NCBI GenBank assembly: GCA_964647355.1
Contig: CAZYGK010000008.1
Span: 1-64,000 of the forward strand
Length of the DNA: 64,000 bases
Origin: SZUA-430 sp964647355
GTDB taxonomy: Bacteria > Pseudomonadota > Alphaproteobacteria > Micropepsales > Micropepsaceae
Reading direction: 5' to 3'
Each line of letters opens with the position of its first letter. Position 1 is the first letter of the stretch. This document shows, in pieces, positions 1 through 8,225 of the stretch. The position numbers and the translations under genes are program-made. A model generated the notes under the pieces. It was not told where the DNA came from. It made no database searches and was given only the letters and a program-made list of their open reading frames with translations.

Positions 1-280
1 TCCCGCGGCGGATGGCGCTGCGCAGCAGGTTGTCGTCGTTGTCGTGGACGAGGCCTAAGACGGCGCCGATCTGGCCATCGACGGTTGCGAGCGGATCGGC
101 GTCGCCGGTTTTGACGATCGCACCTTCGGCGTGCCCCAGCTTTGCGGCGAGAGCGTCGCCTTTTTCCTTGTTGCGGCTCGCGATGACGAGCGCGAGGTCC
201 GGGTGATGGCGGCGCAGCAGCGCGGCGACGCGGCTGCCGACGACACCGGTGCCGCCGACAAGAAGGATGCGGGAGGACAT
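1..280 (-). CDS. Saccharopine dehydrogenase-like NAD(P)-binding protein, partial (C-terminus beyond window edge)
   Basis: Only the first ~93 residues are inside the window. They start with a Rossmann nucleotide-binding fold, MSSRILLVGGTGVVGSR, followed by an alternating beta/alpha pattern with SRN after the second strand, as in saccharopine dehydrogenase NADP-binding domains and related epimerase-like reductases. The ATG at 280 lies 12 nt after the stop of the biotin carboxylase gene, so it is probably the last gene of the acyl-CoA carboxylase operon. The substrate cannot be told from this fragment. Function is known only at fold level. Confidence 0.7.
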   Translation of the reverse strand, partial: MSSRILLVGGTGVVGSRVAALLRRHHPDLALVIASRNKEKGDALAAKLGHAEGAIVKTGDADPLATVDGQIGAVLGLVHDNDDNLLRSAIRRG

Positions 281-292
281 GTGCTTGGACCT

Positions 293-2227
293 TTAGGGGG
301 CTTTGAGCGTTACCAGCGTCTGGCGCATGGCGACTTGGTCGCCCACTTTGGCGGTGACGGTTTCGACCGTGCCGTCGCTGGCGGCTTTCAGTTCGTGTTC
401 CATCTTCATCGCTTCGAGGACGACGAGGACTTGGTTCTTCGTGACCGCTTGACCGGGTTCGGCCGCGACTTTGATGATGCGGCCGGCCATCGGGGCGCGG
501 ATGACGTTTGCGCCGGCCGTTCCCTTGGGTTCGGCGGGGGCGTAGGTGATGTCTTCGAAGAGGGCTGTTTTTCGGTAAGTGTACACTTGGATTGCGCGGC
601 CGTGTGCTTTGACGTAGCCGCGAAGCCGGCCGTGGGGACCTTCAGCCTGGATTGTCCCTAGCCAGCCGTCTTGCGGCGCAGGGTGCGCTTCTGTCGTAAC
701 GATTTCGCCTAAGCGTCCGTTCTCAACAATTAACGTGCGCTCGTTACCGCGTTCACGCAGTCGGATGCTCACTCGACGAAAGCCGGTCGATGCGAACCCG
801 CGGCCAGTACCGTGCGCAAGATAGAGCGCAGCAAGGGCACCAAGATCGCCGTCGAGATTGTTGTCGGTGAAGGGCTGCAAACCACCGAGCCAATTGATGT
901 CAACTCCGCCGCTTGTGAAGCGGGTATTCTCTAAGAGTTCGACCAGATAGTTTTTGTTGGTTCGAATGCCTGCGACGTCAAGCTCCGCTAGGCCGTTGAC
1001 GAGTTGCCTTCGCGATTCCTCGCGGGTCTCACTTCTTGCAATCACTTTAGCTAGCATCGAGTCGTAATCGCCGCTGACGTGCACGCCTGCGCGCAGGCTA
1101 GAGTCGAGGCGGAATTTGTGCTTGGTCTTGTTTGCGAAGAAATCGACGATCAGTCCCGTCTGGGGGCTGAACTCGTCACCTGGATCCTCCGCGCAAAGCC
1201 GCGCTTCGATCGCGTGCCCGGTAATCTTCACCTCGCTCTGTTTCAGGGGCAGCGGGGCGCCCTTTGCGATGTTGAACTGCCACTGGATCAGGTTCGTGCC
1301 GGTCACTTCCTCCGTCACCGGGTGTTCGACTTGGATGCGGGTGTTCATTTCGAGGAAGTAGAAGTGGCCGTCGGGGGCGAGCAGGTATTCGACGGTGCCG
1401 GCGTTCGTGTAGTTCACGGCTTTGGCGAGCGCGACGGCGGCTGAGCCCATGCGGTTGCGCAGGTCTTCGCTGACGCCTGGGGCTGGGGCTTCTTCGATGA
1501 TTTTTTGGTTGCGGCGTTGGACGGAGCAGTCGCGTTCGCCGAGGTGGATGACATTGCCTTGGGCGTCGCCGAAGATTTGGATTTCGATGTGGCGGACGTT
1601 GTCGAGCGCCTTCTCGAGGATCATGCGATCGCTCGCGAACGCGGATAGTGCTTCGCGTTTGGCGGAGGCGAGGGCTTCGGCGAAGTCGGCTTCAGCTGTT
1701 ACGCGGCGTTGGCCGCGGCCGCCGCCGCCGAGGGCTGCTTTGATCAGGACGGGCCAGCCGATTTTCTTCGCTTCTGCGAGGAGGCGGGCTTCGGATTGAT
1801 CGTCGCCGTCGTAGCCGGGGATGACGGGGACGTTTGCTTTGCGGGCGATTTCTTTCGCGTTGCCCTTGTCGCCCATGGCGCGGATCGCGGCAGGGGAGGG
1901 GCCGATCCAGACGAGGCCTGCGTCGATTACGCTTTGCGCGAAGTCCGGGTTTTCGGAGAGGAAGCCGTAGCCGGGGTGGATCGCCTCCGCGTTCGTTTGT
2001 TTGGCGGCGGCGAGGATGCGCTCGACGTTGAGGTAGGAGTCGCGCGCGGGCGCCGGGCCGATGTGGACGGCGGCGTCGGCGCTCTCGACGTGGAGCGCGC
2101 GTTTGTCGGCGTCGGAGTAGACGGCGATGGCGCGCAGGCCAAGCGCCTTTGCTTCGCGAACGATGCGGACGGCGATCTCGCCGCGGTTGGCGATGAGGAC
2201 GGAGGTGAAGGGGCGGTGCGGTGTCAT
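293..2227 (-). CDS. Biotin-containing acyl-CoA carboxylase alpha subunit (methylcrotonyl-/geranyl-CoA type)
   Basis: A 644-residue protein with the full order of domains: biotin carboxylase N-domain (SVLIANRGEIAVRI near residue 10), ATP-grasp with glycine-rich GGGGRGQ and the active-site stretch MNTRIQVEHPVTE, C-domain, linker, and a biotinyl domain with EAMKMEH near the C-terminus (biotin lysine about residue 608). It carboxylates biotin with ATP and bicarbonate and passes the CO2 to the carboxyltransferase encoded upstream in the same operon. Length fits MccA/LiuD/AtuF/PccA-type subunits. The neighbouring dehydrogenase and carboxyltransferase favour methylcrotonyl- or geranyl-CoA over propionyl-CoA. 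No clear Shine-Dalgarno precedes the ATG; an inverted-repeat element ends 9 nt upstream. Confidence 0.92.
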   Translation of the reverse strand: MTPHRPFTSVLIANRGEIAVRIVREAKALGLRAIAVYSDADKRALHVESADAAVHIGPAPARDSYLNVERILAAAKQTNAEAIHPGYGFLSENPDFAQSVIDAGLVWIGPSPAAIRAMGDKGNAKEIARKANVPVIPGYDGDDQSEARLLAEAKKIGWPVLIKAALGGGGRGQRRVTAEADFAEALASAKREALSAFASDRMILEKALDNVRHIEIQIFGDAQGNVIHLGERDCSVQRRNQKIIEEAPAPGVSEDLRNRMGSAAVALAKAVNYTNAGTVEYLLAPDGHFYFLEMNTRIQVEHPVTEEVTGTNLIQWQFNIAKGAPLPLKQSEVKITGHAIEARLCAEDPGDEFSPQTGLIVDFFANKTKHKFRLDSSLRAGVHVSGDYDSMLAKVIARSETREESRRQLVNGLAELDVAGIRTNKNYLVELLENTRFTSGGVDINWLGGLQPFTDNNLDGDLGALAALYLAHGTGRGFASTGFRRVSIRLRERGNERTLIVENGRLGEIVTTEAHPAPQDGWLGTIQAEGPHGRLRGYVKAHGRAIQVYTYRKTALFEDITYAPAEPKGTAGANVIRAPMAGRIIKVAAEPGQAVTKNQVLVVLEAMKMEHELKAASDGTVETVTAKVGDQVAMRQTLVTLKAP

Positions 2228-2236
2228 GGCGAGGGT

Positions 2237-2359
2237 GCAGTCTGGGAGCGCGGGCGTCCTGCCCGCTTTTGCTGCTTAAGAATTGAAAAGTAAGAGCCGG
2301 CTGGAAGCCGGCGGTCCCAGGAAGTAAGAGCGGGCGGGACGCCCGCGCTCCCAGACTGC
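2237..2359. repeat. Palindromic intergenic element with 31-bp inverted arms
   Basis: The arms at 2237-2267 and 2329-2359 are complementary at 30 of 31 positions. The interior carries a smaller perfect hairpin (GCCGGC/GCCGGC near 2295-2312). The element fills the gap between the acyl-CoA dehydrogenase stop (2370) and the biotin-subunit start (2227), two genes on the same strand. It can form a very stable cruciform or RNA hairpin and looks like a REP/MITE-type mobile palindrome. No open reading frame is inside. Confidence 0.85.
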
Positions 2360-2369
2360 GCTGGTGCTT

Positions 2370-3527
2370 TCATTGGCCACGCCCCGGAAGGGTGCCCATG
2401 TGTTTGGCTATGATGCTTAGCATGACTTCGTCGGCGCCGCCGCCGATGGAGGCTAGGCGGCCGTCGCGATAGCGCCTTGTGATCGGGTTTTCGGCCATGT
2501 AGCCCATGCCGCCCCAGTATTGCAGGCAGGCGTCGTTGACGATGCGGTCGAGGCGGGCGGCTTTCAGCTTCGCCATGCTGGCGAGCTTCGTCATGTCTTC
2601 GCCGGCGACGTAGCGTTCGACGGATTTCCAGCAGAGGGCGCGCAAGGCTTCGAGTTCGGTTTGCAGTTCGGCGAGGCGGAAGTGGACGGCTTGGTTGTCA
2701 AGCACCGGCTTGCCGAAGATCTTGCGTTCGCGCGTGTAGGCGATCGTTTCGTCGATCGACTTTTGCATGCCGGTGAGGGCTGCCAGCGCCGCGTACATGC
2801 GCTCTTCCTGGAACTGCACCATTTGGTAGGTGAAGCCGAGGCCTTCCTCGCCGATGCGGTAGGCTTGCGGCACGCGCACGTCGTCGAAGTGGATCTGCGC
2901 GGTGTCGCTTGCGTGCATGCCGAGTTTTTTGAGCGTGCGGGCGACGGTGACGCCCTTCGTCTTCATCGGCACGCAGATCATCGTCTTGTTGCGGTGGACG
3001 GGCCCGTCGCCGGTGTTGGCGAGCAGGCAGATCCAGTCAGCTTGCGCGCCGTTCGTCGTCCACATCTTCCCGCCGTTGATGACGTAGTCGGCGCCGTCTT
3101 TGCGGGCGTTCGTCTTGATCGCGGCGACGTCGGAGCCCGCGCCCACTTCGGAGACGCCGAGGCAGGCGACGTATTCGCCGGTGATCGAGGGGCGCAGGAA
3201 CTGTTCGCGCACCTCATCGGAGCCGAAGCGGGCGAGCGCGGGCGTCGCCATCTCGGTCTGCACGGCGATCGCCATCGGGATCGCGCCGCAGTTGATGTGG
3301 CCCAACGCCTCGCAATAGACGGCGGCATAGGAGTAATCGAGGCCGAGGCCGCCGAACTTTTCCGGCTTCGTGATGCCGAGGAAGCCCGCTTTACCCATCT
3401 TGCCGAACACTTCGTGGGCTGGGAACGGCGGGTTCTCCTCCCACTTGTCGACGTGCGGGTTGATCTCCGTGTCGATGAATTTGATGAGCGAGCGGCGAAG
3501 CTCTTCGTGTTGCGGTGTCAGTTTCAT
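2370..3527 (-). CDS. Acyl-CoA dehydrogenase (isovaleryl-/citronellyl-CoA dehydrogenase-like)
   Basis: A 385-residue flavoprotein that desaturates an acyl-CoA at C2-C3 and passes electrons to ETF. The family signatures GVSEVGAGSDVA and the FAD/substrate loop KMWTTNGAQADW are present, and the C-terminal segment is IGGGADEVM. The usual catalytic glutamate of short/medium-chain enzymes (YEGT position) is glycine here. A Glu-Glu-Arg at residues 241-243 sits where isovaleryl-CoA dehydrogenase keeps its base, so a branched substrate is likely. The N-terminus (HEELRR, EINPHVDKWE) recalls AtuD citronellyl-CoA dehydrogenase. The frame is open further upstream, but the ATG at 3527 overlaps the preceding stop by 4 nt (ATGA) and begins the conserved fold. 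Confidence 0.9.
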   Translation of the reverse strand: MKLTPQHEELRRSLIKFIDTEINPHVDKWEENPPFPAHEVFGKMGKAGFLGITKPEKFGGLGLDYSYAAVYCEALGHINCGAIPMAIAVQTEMATPALARFGSDEVREQFLRPSITGEYVACLGVSEVGAGSDVAAIKTNARKDGADYVINGGKMWTTNGAQADWICLLANTGDGPVHRNKTMICVPMKTKGVTVARTLKKLGMHASDTAQIHFDDVRVPQAYRIGEEGLGFTYQMVQFQEERMYAALAALTGMQKSIDETIAYTRERKIFGKPVLDNQAVHFRLAELQTELEALRALCWKSVERYVAGEDMTKLASMAKLKAARLDRIVNDACLQYWGGMGYMAENPITRRYRDGRLASIGGGADEVMLSIIAKHMGTLPGRGQ

Positions 3528-3787
3528 TTCGGACGCGTGACCGCCGTCATGATGCGGTAAATGATCCAAACCGGGAGCACGACGATCGCGCCCAGGATTG
3601 CGTAGCCCGCGCCCCACTCGATGAAGTCGAACACCAGCTTCCAGGCTTGCTGGATCGTGGCGCCGAACTCCTTCCAGAGGTTGACCGGGTCGATCCCGAA
3701 CACGGCGAAGATCAAGCCGACAATGAAGGAGAGAATGGCCAGGCGAAACAGCGTGGGTACGATCGGGCCACCGAAGATTTTTTCCAT
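3524..3787 (-). CDS. Small inner-membrane protein, DUF6460-like
   Basis: An 87-residue protein with two hydrophobic segments (about residues 13-32 and 60-80), a short amphipathic region between them, and a basic C-terminus (TAVTRPK). The start MEKIFGGP and layout resemble the small DUF6460 proteins of alphaproteobacteria, from memory only. It is sandwiched between the carboxyltransferase (15-nt gap) and the acyl-CoA dehydrogenase (4-nt ATGA overlap), so it is translated within the carboxylase operon. Its role there is unknown. A good AAGGAGCCAG-type ribosome site precedes the ATG. Confidence 0.7.
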   Translation of the reverse strand: MEKIFGGPIVPTLFRLAILSFIVGLIFAVFGIDPVNLWKEFGATIQQAWKLVFDFIEWGAGYAILGAIVVLPVWIIYRIMTAVTRPK

Positions 3788-3802
3788 GACTGGCTCCTTT
3801 GC

Positions 3803-5413
3803 CTACATCCTCGCCACGCCGAACGAGTTCGGCCGGAGGCGACGTTCGTCCGCTTCTTTGCACACGTCAAGGCAGAGGCCCACGACCCGGCGCGTGTCGC
3901 GCGGGTCGATGATGCCGTCGTCCCACAATCTCGCGGTTGCGAAGAGGGCGGTCGACTCGGCGTCGTAGGTGTCGATGACTTGCTTGGCGACGGCGGCCAG
4001 CATCTTTTGGTCGGGCTCTCGCCCTGCGCGCTTTGCGCCCTCTTCGGCGACGATTGTCATGACCTTCGCCGCCTGCTCGCCGCCCATGACCGCGATGCGG
4101 TTGTTCGGCCAGGCGAAGATGAAGCGTGGGTCATAGGCGCGTCCGCACATGCCGTAATTACCCGCGCCAAATGAGGCACCAATATGGAGCGTGATCTTCG
4201 GCACGGCTGCGTTCGTCACCGCCTGGATCATTTTCGAGCCGTGTTTGACGATGCCGCCGCGTTCGGCCTCGGTGCCCACGATGTAGCCCGTCGTATTCTG
4301 CAGGAAGAGAAGCGGAATGCCGGACTGATCGCAGAGCTGAATGAACTGTGCGGCCTTGACGGCGCCCGCCGGATCGATCGGGCCGTTGTTGCCGATGATG
4401 CCGACCGTGTGGCCTTCGATTGCGGCGTGGCCGACCGCCGTGTGGGGGCCGTAATCGGGTTTGAAGTCGAGGAAGTCCGAGCCGTCGACGATGCGCGCGA
4501 TCACCTCGCGCACGTCGTAAGGTTTGCGGTAGTCGAGCGGCACGACGGAGAGCAGTTCCTCGGCGTCGTAGAGCGGTTCCTTGTAGGTGCGTTTCGGCGC
4601 AGGTTTGCCCCAGCCGATCTTGGCGAGGATTTCGCGCGCCAAGCGGATGCCGTCGCGGTCGTCTTCGGCCATGTATTCGGCAAGGCCCGAGACTTGGTAG
4701 TGCAGCTCGGCGCCGCCCAATTCTTCATCGGTCGCGATTTCGCCGGTTGCGGCTTTCAGGAGGGGAGGTCCGGCCAGGAAGATCTTCGAGCGGCCGCGGA
4801 CGACGACGACGTAGTCGCTCAAGCCAGGCTGGTAGGCGCCACCTGCGGTCGAAGAGCCGTGCACGACGGCGACGACGGGGATGCCCGCCTTCGAAAGCTT
4901 CGCGAGGTTGGCGAATGTGCGGCCGCCGCGCACGAACATTTCGGCTTGGCGGAACAGGTTTGCGCCGGCGCTCTCGACCAGTTGCACGTAGGGCAGTTTG
5001 TTTTCGAGCGCGAGGGCTTGGGAGCGGAGCGATTTGTCGACGCCCATCGGCGTTGCGGCGCCGCCTTTGATGCCGGAGTCGCTGGCGCTTACGACAACGC
5101 GCGCGCCGGAGACGGTGCCGATGCCGCAGATGACGCCGCCGCCGCTCGCGTTTTCGGCACCGTCGTCGTCGTGCATTTTGAGGCCGCACAAGGTCGACAG
5201 TTCGAGGAACGGTGTGCCGCGGTCGAGCAGCAAGTCGACGCGGTCGCGGGGCAGGAGCTGGCCGCGCTCTTCGAACTTCTTGCCCGACTTCGCCGAGTTT
5301 GCGCGGACCTTGGCTTCCAGGGCGCGCACTTCCGATAGGAGTTTTAGGTGGCCTTCGCGGTTAACGCGGGCGGTTTCGCTATTCAGATCAACGCGAGTTT
5401 CGATGGCGGGCAT
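3803..5413 (-). CDS. Acyl-CoA carboxylase beta subunit (methylcrotonyl-/geranyl-CoA carboxylase carboxyltransferase)
   Basis: A 536-residue carboxyltransferase of the MccB/AtuC type, with both crotonase-like halves. The first half has the GGAATPM and HGSSTAGGAYQPG loops; the second has NNGPIDPAGAVKAAQFI and the oxyanion loop GASFGAGNYGMCGRA. It takes CO2 from the biotin of the subunit encoded downstream and carboxylates the gamma-methyl of an unsaturated acyl-CoA. Length matches LiuB and AtuC (about 535-540). The stretch around GPPLLKAATGEIATDEELGGAE with DDRDGIR looks closer to geranyl-CoA carboxylase-like proteins than to classic MccB, but this needs alignment. First gene of a minus-strand operon; divergent from the S9 peptidase. 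Confidence 0.9.
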   Translation of the reverse strand: MPAIETRVDLNSETARVNREGHLKLLSEVRALEAKVRANSAKSGKKFEERGQLLPRDRVDLLLDRGTPFLELSTLCGLKMHDDDGAENASGGGVICGIGTVSGARVVVSASDSGIKGGAATPMGVDKSLRSQALALENKLPYVQLVESAGANLFRQAEMFVRGGRTFANLAKLSKAGIPVVAVVHGSSTAGGAYQPGLSDYVVVVRGRSKIFLAGPPLLKAATGEIATDEELGGAELHYQVSGLAEYMAEDDRDGIRLAREILAKIGWGKPAPKRTYKEPLYDAEELLSVVPLDYRKPYDVREVIARIVDGSDFLDFKPDYGPHTAVGHAAIEGHTVGIIGNNGPIDPAGAVKAAQFIQLCDQSGIPLLFLQNTTGYIVGTEAERGGIVKHGSKMIQAVTNAAVPKITLHIGASFGAGNYGMCGRAYDPRFIFAWPNNRIAVMGGEQAAKVMTIVAEEGAKRAGREPDQKMLAAVAKQVIDTYDAESTALFATARLWDDGIIDPRDTRRVVGLCLDVCKEADERRLRPNSFGVARM

Positions 5414-5515
5414 CCGGCGCTCTTAACATTTTCGCCAGATTGCATGCGAACGTGGACTAACGGAAGGCCGAGGCCTAAATTTGTCCGGGGGTTTGGGTTC
5501 ACCCGGGGTTTCTTG

Positions 5516-7474
5516 ATGCATCGCCTTCTTGTCTTGGCTGCGGCGTTTTTCGCGGCCGGTTCGTTCGCTCTCGCGCAGCCCGCGCCACAGGTGCGCCGCG
5601 TGGAGAAGGGTAGCCTCATTCTTGAGAACGTCCCGGACGCGACGCCCTTTATGCGGGAGCGGCTCAGGCTCTATCAGGCTGCGCGCGGGTCGGTGTTTCT
5701 GGACTTCGCGCCGGACGGGCGGGGGATCCTGATTCAGACGCGGTTTGCCGAGACGAACCAGCTACACAAAGTGGATGGGCCGCTTGCCATGCGGCGGCAG
5801 ATCACATTCTACGACGAGCCGGTGAACACGGCGCTGTACCGTCCGGGCAAGTGGCCGAAGCGGGAAATCTTGTTCAGCCGCGACTACGGCGGGAACGAGC
5901 TCTACCAACTTTATCTCGTGGACGAGAAGAACGGCGACGTGGTGCGGATCACCGACGGCCGGTCGCGCAACACGAATGCGATTTTCTCACGCGACGGCAG
6001 GTTCGTGGCGTGGTCCAGCGTTGCCTCGGACTCCGCGCGCTATCGCATCTTGGTGGCCGACGCGTCGGAACCGCGCAAAGTGCGCGTCGCGCTCGAGGGT
6101 GATGGAGCGTGGGCGCCGGGTGCGTTTTCGCCCGACAACCAGACCTTGGCCGTAACACGCATGAACGCCGTCAACGATCAGCAGATGTGGCTGGTCGAGC
6201 TTGCGACGGGGCGTAAGGCGCAGATTAAGCCGTCGCCGGTCAAAGTGTTTCGCGGTTCGCCGGTGTTTTCGCCGGATGGCAAGAGCCTCTTCTACATCTC
6301 GGACGACGATTCCGAATTCCGGCATGTCGCGCGGTACAATTTAAACACCGACGACGAGGACCCGCTGACGACAGACCTGCCGTGGGATGTCGAGGCGCTG
6401 GAGCTTTCGCCGAACGGGCGCACGATTGCCTTCTCGGCGAACGAGGGCGGGCTGTCGCGTCTCTACACGATGAATGTCGGCGGGCGGCGGGTGGCGGGGC
6501 CCAAACTTGCGGCGGGCGAGCTTGAGAACTTGCGCTTCAGTGCGGACAGCCGGCGGCTCGGTTTCACCTTGAACGGAACGGCGGGGCGCGATGCGTTCGT
6601 TTGGGATCTGAGCAAGCGTCCGCCGGTCGCGTGGACGGACAGCGAAGTCGGCGGGCTCGACAAGGCGGCGTTCGTGGAGCCGCAGCTCGTCGAGTACGAC
6701 ACGTTCGACGAGGTGGACGCCAAGCGGCGGCGGATATCGTCGTTCCTGTATAAGCCGAAGGGTGTTGCGCGGGCGCCGGTGCTGCTGTCGATCCACGGCG
6801 GGCCGGAGTCGCAGTTCCGGCCGAACTTCAACGCGTTCATTCAGTATCTGGTGCAGGAGCTGAAGGTCGCGGTCGTGGCGCCGAACGTTCGGGGCTCGAC
6901 GGGGTATGGGAAGTACTTCGTCGAGCTCGACAACGGCGTGCGGCGGGGCGAGGCCGTTCGCGACATCGGCGCGACGCTGAACTGGATCGGCGCGCAGGCC
7001 GACTTGGATTCGCGCCGCGTGGCCGTCTATGGCGGGTCGTACGGCGGCTTCATGGCTTACGCATCCATGATCGAATACAATGATCGCCTGGCGGCCGGGA
7101 TCAGCGTCGTCGGCATCTCGAATTTCCTGACGTTCTTGAACAACACCAGCGGCTATCGGCGCGATCTCCGCCGCGTCGAGTATGGCGACGAGCGCGACGG
7201 GCGCATGCGCGACTATCTCTTCCGCATCTCGCCGCTCTCCAACGCCGGGCGGATCCGGCGGCCGATGTTGATCATTCAAGGCGCGAACGACCCCCGCGTG
7301 CCGGCGAGCGAGGCGACGCAGATGCTGGCCGCCATCCGTGCGAATAGGGCGGAGGCCTGGTACATGCTCGCTAAGGACGAAGGGCACGGGTTCCAGAAGA
7401 AGGCCAACCGCGACGCGCAGAGTGCGGCGATCGCGGCGTTCCTGAAGCTGAAGCTGCTTGGGCAGCCGTTATAG
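5516..7474 (+). CDS. Secreted S9 family prolyl oligopeptidase-like peptidase
   Basis: A 652-residue protein with a signal peptide (LLVLAAAFFAAGSFALA, cleavage near QPAPQ), a WD/TolB-like beta-propeller in the first two thirds, and an alpha/beta-hydrolase domain. The catalytic serine is in GGSYGGFM (Ser508), the aspartate in GANDPRVP (Asp592) and the histidine in DEGHGF (His624), the order and spacing of S9 peptidases of the acylaminoacyl-peptidase/DPP-IV-like group. It should cleave short peptides in the periplasm or outside. The frame is open upstream to 5348, but the ATG at 5516 directly starts the signal peptide. Transcribed away from the carboxylase operon. Confidence 0.9.
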   Translation: MHRLLVLAAAFFAAGSFALAQPAPQVRRVEKGSLILENVPDATPFMRERLRLYQAARGSVFLDFAPDGRGILIQTRFAETNQLHKVDGPLAMRRQITFYDEPVNTALYRPGKWPKREILFSRDYGGNELYQLYLVDEKNGDVVRITDGRSRNTNAIFSRDGRFVAWSSVASDSARYRILVADASEPRKVRVALEGDGAWAPGAFSPDNQTLAVTRMNAVNDQQMWLVELATGRKAQIKPSPVKVFRGSPVFSPDGKSLFYISDDDSEFRHVARYNLNTDDEDPLTTDLPWDVEALELSPNGRTIAFSANEGGLSRLYTMNVGGRRVAGPKLAAGELENLRFSADSRRLGFTLNGTAGRDAFVWDLSKRPPVAWTDSEVGGLDKAAFVEPQLVEYDTFDEVDAKRRRISSFLYKPKGVARAPVLLSIHGGPESQFRPNFNAFIQYLVQELKVAVVAPNVRGSTGYGKYFVELDNGVRRGEAVRDIGATLNWIGAQADLDSRRVAVYGGSYGGFMAYASMIEYNDRLAAGISVVGISNFLTFLNNTSGYRRDLRRVEYGDERDGRMRDYLFRISPLSNAGRIRRPMLIIQGANDPRVPASEATQMLAAIRANRAEAWYMLAKDEGHGFQKKANRDAQSAAIAAFLKLKLLGQPL

Positions 7475-7499
7475 TAGCGGCCAGGCGCGAGCGATTGTC

Positions 7500-7940
7500 T
7501 TAGTTTTTGTAGGACTGAGGATTGAACTTGCGCCTGACTATGTTGCGCAGCGCCACCTTGTCGTCCGTAACATCAAAGGTGACGATCGCGGGGAGGTCAG
7601 GCGCCAAGTAGCCTACGTTTTGGGCTGACAAACCATCTCCCGAGTTGAACGTTACGGCCAGCGTCAGCGCACCCTCGCGTGAGAAGAAGTTCGCCGATCG
7701 ACGCTCCCCGGGTTCGATTTTCTCCAAGCTGAGTTCGCTGCCGATTTGTCTCATTCGAGCGCTGGTGATCGTTCTCGACGTGCGATTGACAATTGTGAGT
7801 TCGCTCGGCAGTTGACGGTTTGTGAAATAGGTTCCCGCGAAGGTCCCAACCACGAGAAACGCGACCAGCACAACACCGGTCAGGATGGTCTTCCAGTCAG
7901 TGAGCGCTAGACGAAGCAGAAGCGCCTTCCAGCGGGTCAT
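7500..7940 (-). CDS. Hypothetical single-pass membrane protein
   Basis: A 146-residue protein with a basic N-terminus (MTRWKALLLRLALTDWK), one transmembrane helix (about residues 20-40) and a ~100-residue soluble part rich in beta-forming residues. I do not recognise the family. It follows the 59-residue membrane protein gene on the same strand with a 4-nt gap, so the two are probably cotranscribed. It converges on the S9 peptidase with only 25 nt between stops. Confidence 0.55.
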   Translation of the reverse strand: MTRWKALLLRLALTDWKTILTGVVLVAFLVVGTFAGTYFTNRQLPSELTIVNRTSRTITSARMRQIGSELSLEKIEPGERRSANFFSREGALTLAVTFNSGDGLSAQNVGYLAPDLPAIVTFDVTDDKVALRNIVRRKFNPQSYKN

Positions 7941-7944
7941 CGCG

Positions 7945-8124
7945 CTAGTCGTCCGTGCGGCGGACGAAGAGGCGGGTGATGAGGAAGAGGAGGAACGCTA
8001 CGGCCGCGAGGCCGAAGACCGCGCTCCAGCCGCCGAATATCGAGGTTGCGACCGTGCCGATGACCGTTTCCGCAAACCAGAGCAGCGTTTCCCAGCCGCG
8101 CGCGACGTAATCGGCAACGTTCAT
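7945..8124 (-). CDS. Small membrane protein, hypothetical
   Basis: A 59-residue protein beginning MNVADYVARGWE, with a hydrophobic helix (FGGWSAVFGLAAVAFLLFLIT) and a charged end (RLFVRRTDD). The ATG at 8124 is preferred over an upstream ATG at 8148 because a GAGGGA ribosome site lies 6 nt before it. Partner of the downstream 146-residue membrane protein. The function is unknown. Confidence 0.55.
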   Translation of the reverse strand: MNVADYVARGWETLLWFAETVIGTVATSIFGGWSAVFGLAAVAFLLFLITRLFVRRTDD

Positions 8125-8225
8125 CGTATGTCCCTCAAATGCGCTCACGGGTGCTCTTGCGGAAACGCACCGTCAGCCCCTAACAAATCGGCCCTGTCGC
8201 CCATATGGGGAGCCGAATAAGGCAA

